Positions 62,367 to 64,000 of a stretch of 64,000 nucleotides of DNA are shown one piece after another. Below the pieces are notes generated by a model, which saw only the letters and a program-made list of their open reading frames with translations, was not told the DNA's origin and did no database searches. Position 1 is the stretch's first letter, and every line of letters starts with the position of its first letter. Source of the DNA: Bacillota bacterium (lineage in GTDB: Bacteria > Bacillota > Clostridia > Christensenellales > JAEXRW01); contig JAEXRW010000028.1 in the NCBI GenBank assembly GCA_023454175.1, forward strand, positions 1 to 64,000, in the 5' to 3' direction. A program made the translations under genes and the position numbers.

Positions 62367-62567
62367 TCAGCATGATTTGATGCCGCAGCCCCCACCTCTT
62401 TCTCCACAGCAGCAGCACAGAAGGATGATGATCCACAGCCATTGCCCATCGCCCCCGCCTTTGCCGCCCCAGAAACCGAAACCACCTTTTTCATCACCAC
62501 AGCAGCAGCACAGGAGAAGCAATATGATCATGCACCAGCAATTGTTGCCTCCATCAAAGAAACCCAT
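62367..62567 (-). CDS. Cys/Gly-rich small protein with duplicated hydrophobic CCCC motif
   Basis: This is a 66-residue protein that starts MGFFDGGNNCWC. It contains two copies of a hydrophobic stretch followed by four cysteines (IILLLLCCCCG and WIIILLCCCCG), separated by Gly-rich, lysine-containing linkers. An AAAGGAGGG site precedes the ATG. It lies 27 bases upstream of the other Cys-rich gene, so the two are probably one operon. The CCCC clusters could bind metal or be lipid-modified. No family was recognised. Confidence 0.55.
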   Translation of the reverse strand: MGFFDGGNNCWCMIILLLLCCCCGDEKGGFGFWGGKGGGDGQWLWIIILLCCCCGERGGGCGIKSC

Positions 62568-62699
62568 AACAAACCCTCCTTTATGAAGTTATCCCGGCTG
62601 CTACATGATATGCTTGTGTATTTTCACTGGTGCGTATGAATCCGCGCGTCAAACCGTTACAAATACGGTATTCAAGCGTGCGCTCCTTATAAGAGAAAG

Positions 62700-63050
62700 G
62701 AGAGCGGGGAGGCAGGTGTATAATGTACAATTTACAATGTACAATTTACAATTGCAGGATGCCCTACGGGCATGGATTTATTCATGGACAGTTGAGACAA
62801 ACAAGCGGTGATGGTACCAAGCAGAAGTGAGTGTGTGCGCACACTCACCGATGAAAACACAGGTTGAAGCAGTTAGCTTTCTCTCCCCCAAGCCGCAAAG
62901 CGATCCAAAGGATCGCTTGGGGCGACAGCCCCCCTCATAAACGCGCACTATGCGCGTCAGATGGGGCTAAGATTATGGCATTGTAACAGTTAATTTCAGG
63001 GTAGAGTTGAAAGCCGAAAGTTGTGGTATGCCTAACGGCATGATCGATTC
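62700..63050. repeat. Dispersed intergenic mosaic repeats, copies 11 and 12
   Basis: At 62715 the heptads appear as ATGTACAATTTACAATGTAC, followed by GCAGGATGCCCTACGGGCAT. At 62880-62970 is a longer hairpin-rich segment (AAGCGATCCAAAGGATCGCT, GCGCACTATGCGCG), and at 63005 a further heptad run with GTTGTGGTATGCCTAACGGC. The last abuts the terminase gene. No gene is seen between 62568 and 63060. Confidence 0.6.
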
Positions 63051-63060
63051 AGGCAGCGTT

Positions 63061-64000
63061 ATGAGTATGAATGCGGCCGGCCTTGACTTGCATAGGGTGA
63101 CCAGGCGATATTTGCCTGCCAGACCCGAATCGTATCTGAAATACCAGGGGGCAAAACAATTGGAGAAGCTGGATATCCGGCTCGGATACACCCCGACAGA
63201 AAAGCAGGCGGTATTCCACCGCAGCACAGCGGATGAAGTATTATACGGAGGCGCGGCGGGGGGCGGAAAGTCCCTGGCCACGGTGATGGAGGCACTGATA
63301 CGGTGCCTGCGGACGCCGGGGGTATGCGCGTACCTTTTCAGAAGGACGTACCGGGAGCTGGAGGATACGCTCATATCCCAGGCGAGGCGGTTCGTCCCGC
63401 CGGCGATGGGGCGGTATACCGGCTCCAACCACAGCATGGAGCTGGTGAACGGGAGCGTGATGCGCTTCCGCTACTGTGCACGCGACGACGACGTGTACAG
63501 TTACCAGGGGGCGGAAATGCACGTGCTGTGCATCGACGAACTGACCCACTTTTCCAAGAAGGCGTACGACTACCTGAAATCCCGCCTGCGGGCGAATACG
63601 GAATTGGCCATTAAGCCCGTCGTGCGGTGCACCTCCAACCCGGGGGGCGTGGGGCATGCGTGGGTGAAGGAGCATTTCGTGGACCGGGGGGAGCCATACA
63701 TCCTGCACGCCGTGAACGTCCGTTCGGATATCTTCAAAACCACCCAGACAAGGACCATCCAGTACATCCCGGCGAAGGCGACGGATAACCCGCACATCGG
63801 CCGGGACTACATCTTTGAGCTGGAGCAGAAACCGCAGGCGCTGCGGGACGCATTATTACACGGAATATGGACGACATTCGAGGGGCAGGTCTTCTGCGAG
63901 TGGCGGGACCAGCCGGAGCATTACAAGGACGGCAAATGGACGCACGTGATCGAGCCTTTCGCCATCCCGAAAAGCTGGAGGCGCTACCGGTCGTTTGACT
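63061..64000 (+). CDS. Phage terminase large subunit (partial, runs off the window)
   Basis: The frame is open for 313 codons to the window end. The ATPase core is clear: Walker A GGAAGGGKS (residues 63-71), Walker B HVLCIDE (154-160) and a coupling segment VVRCTSNPGGVGHAWVKEHF (about 195-214). The C-terminal nuclease domain is only begun (IWTTFEGQVFCEWRDQPEHY). It is the ATP-driven motor that packages phage DNA. ATG 63061 is one of several nearby in-frame starts, and the ribosome binding site is weak. The preceding repeat copy reaches almost to the start, so the gene may have lost its native promoter. Downstream phage genes, if any, lie outside the window. Confidence 0.85.
   Translation, partial: MSMNAAGLDLHRVTRRYLPARPESYLKYQGAKQLEKLDIRLGYTPTEKQAVFHRSTADEVLYGGAAGGGKSLATVMEALIRCLRTPGVCAYLFRRTYRELEDTLISQARRFVPPAMGRYTGSNHSMELVNGSVMRFRYCARDDDVYSYQGAEMHVLCIDELTHFSKKAYDYLKSRLRANTELAIKPVVRCTSNPGGVGHAWVKEHFVDRGEPYILHAVNVRSDIFKTTQTRTIQYIPAKATDNPHIGRDYIFELEQKPQALRDALLHGIWTTFEGQVFCEWRDQPEHYKDGKWTHVIEPFAIPKSWRRYRSFD

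Noticed and set aside
62098..62586. Pro/Gln/Ser-rich open frame opposite the Cys-rich pair
   Set aside because: No ribosome binding site; antisense to two genes with strong sites.

Overview
The window looks like chromosomal DNA from a monoderm Bacillota of the Clostridia type. The coding sequence is GC-rich. Ribosome binding sites are strong (GGAGG or AGGGGG) and TTG/GTG starts are frequent. The gene content fits: DUF6320, DUF2935, DUF2680 and DUF4288 proteins, NfeD plus flotillin, an ANT(6)-like nucleotidyltransferase, and very large secreted beta-rich proteins. No rRNA, tRNA, CRISPR array or complete insertion sequence was recognised. The genus cannot be named from the sequence alone.

Layout. 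0-5 kb: a RarD-like transporter, then a patch of possible phage or defence genes (PGDYG-like protein, DUF4231 membrane protein, AT-rich HNH protein, NYN plus OST-HTH protein). 5-11 kb: a membrane-anchored S8 protease, the ligase and the polymerase of a split bacterial NHEJ system, an ANT(6)-like enzyme and a Pcm-like methyltransferase. The matching Ku gene lies 51 kb away at 59.8 kb. 11-18 kb: two lipoproteins, small proteins, an acyltransferase and a cadherin-like surface protein. 18-22 kb: an acetyltransferase / DUF6320 / esterase trio. 22-31 kb: a 2185-residue adhesin-like protein, an SH3b plus peptidoglycan-binding protein and a lipoprotein. 31-32.5 kb: an AT-rich insert with a long MazF/PemK-fold protein followed on the same strand by a compact multi-hairpin RNA candidate; this is the most interesting locus. 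32.7-35 kb: an NfeD-flotillin operon. 35.5-43 kb: a GH3 glycosidase divergent from a TetR regulator, then a large GH5-like surface protein. 43-46 kb: two decayed genes (frameshifted DUF2935, cytidine-deaminase-like remnant) and an isolated phage portal gene. 46-56 kb: a 1771-residue surface protein ending in a membrane helix and a cytoplasmic zinc ribbon, a Sel1 protein, a MarR/flavin-protein pair, a ferritin-like protein and a MITE-like element. 56-64 kb: another GLUG/cadherin-like surface protein, an isolated terminase small subunit, Ku, a histidine phosphatase, two Cys/Gly-rich small proteins, and a terminase large subunit running off the end.

Two themes run through the window. First, the cell invests heavily in exported multi-domain proteins. 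Three of them (15.7, 21.9 and 56.4 kb) share C-terminal cadherin-like modules and a TTGNNN-17/18-TAAAAT promoter. Second, intergenic regions are filled with a dispersed mosaic repeat: heptad-like runs such as TTGAGAATTGAGAATTG, then a CCTGCGGGG-type segment and a GC-rich hairpin. This suggests a genome shaped by small non-autonomous elements. Single phage genes (portal, TerS, TerL, PGDYG) are scattered and not grouped as a prophage.
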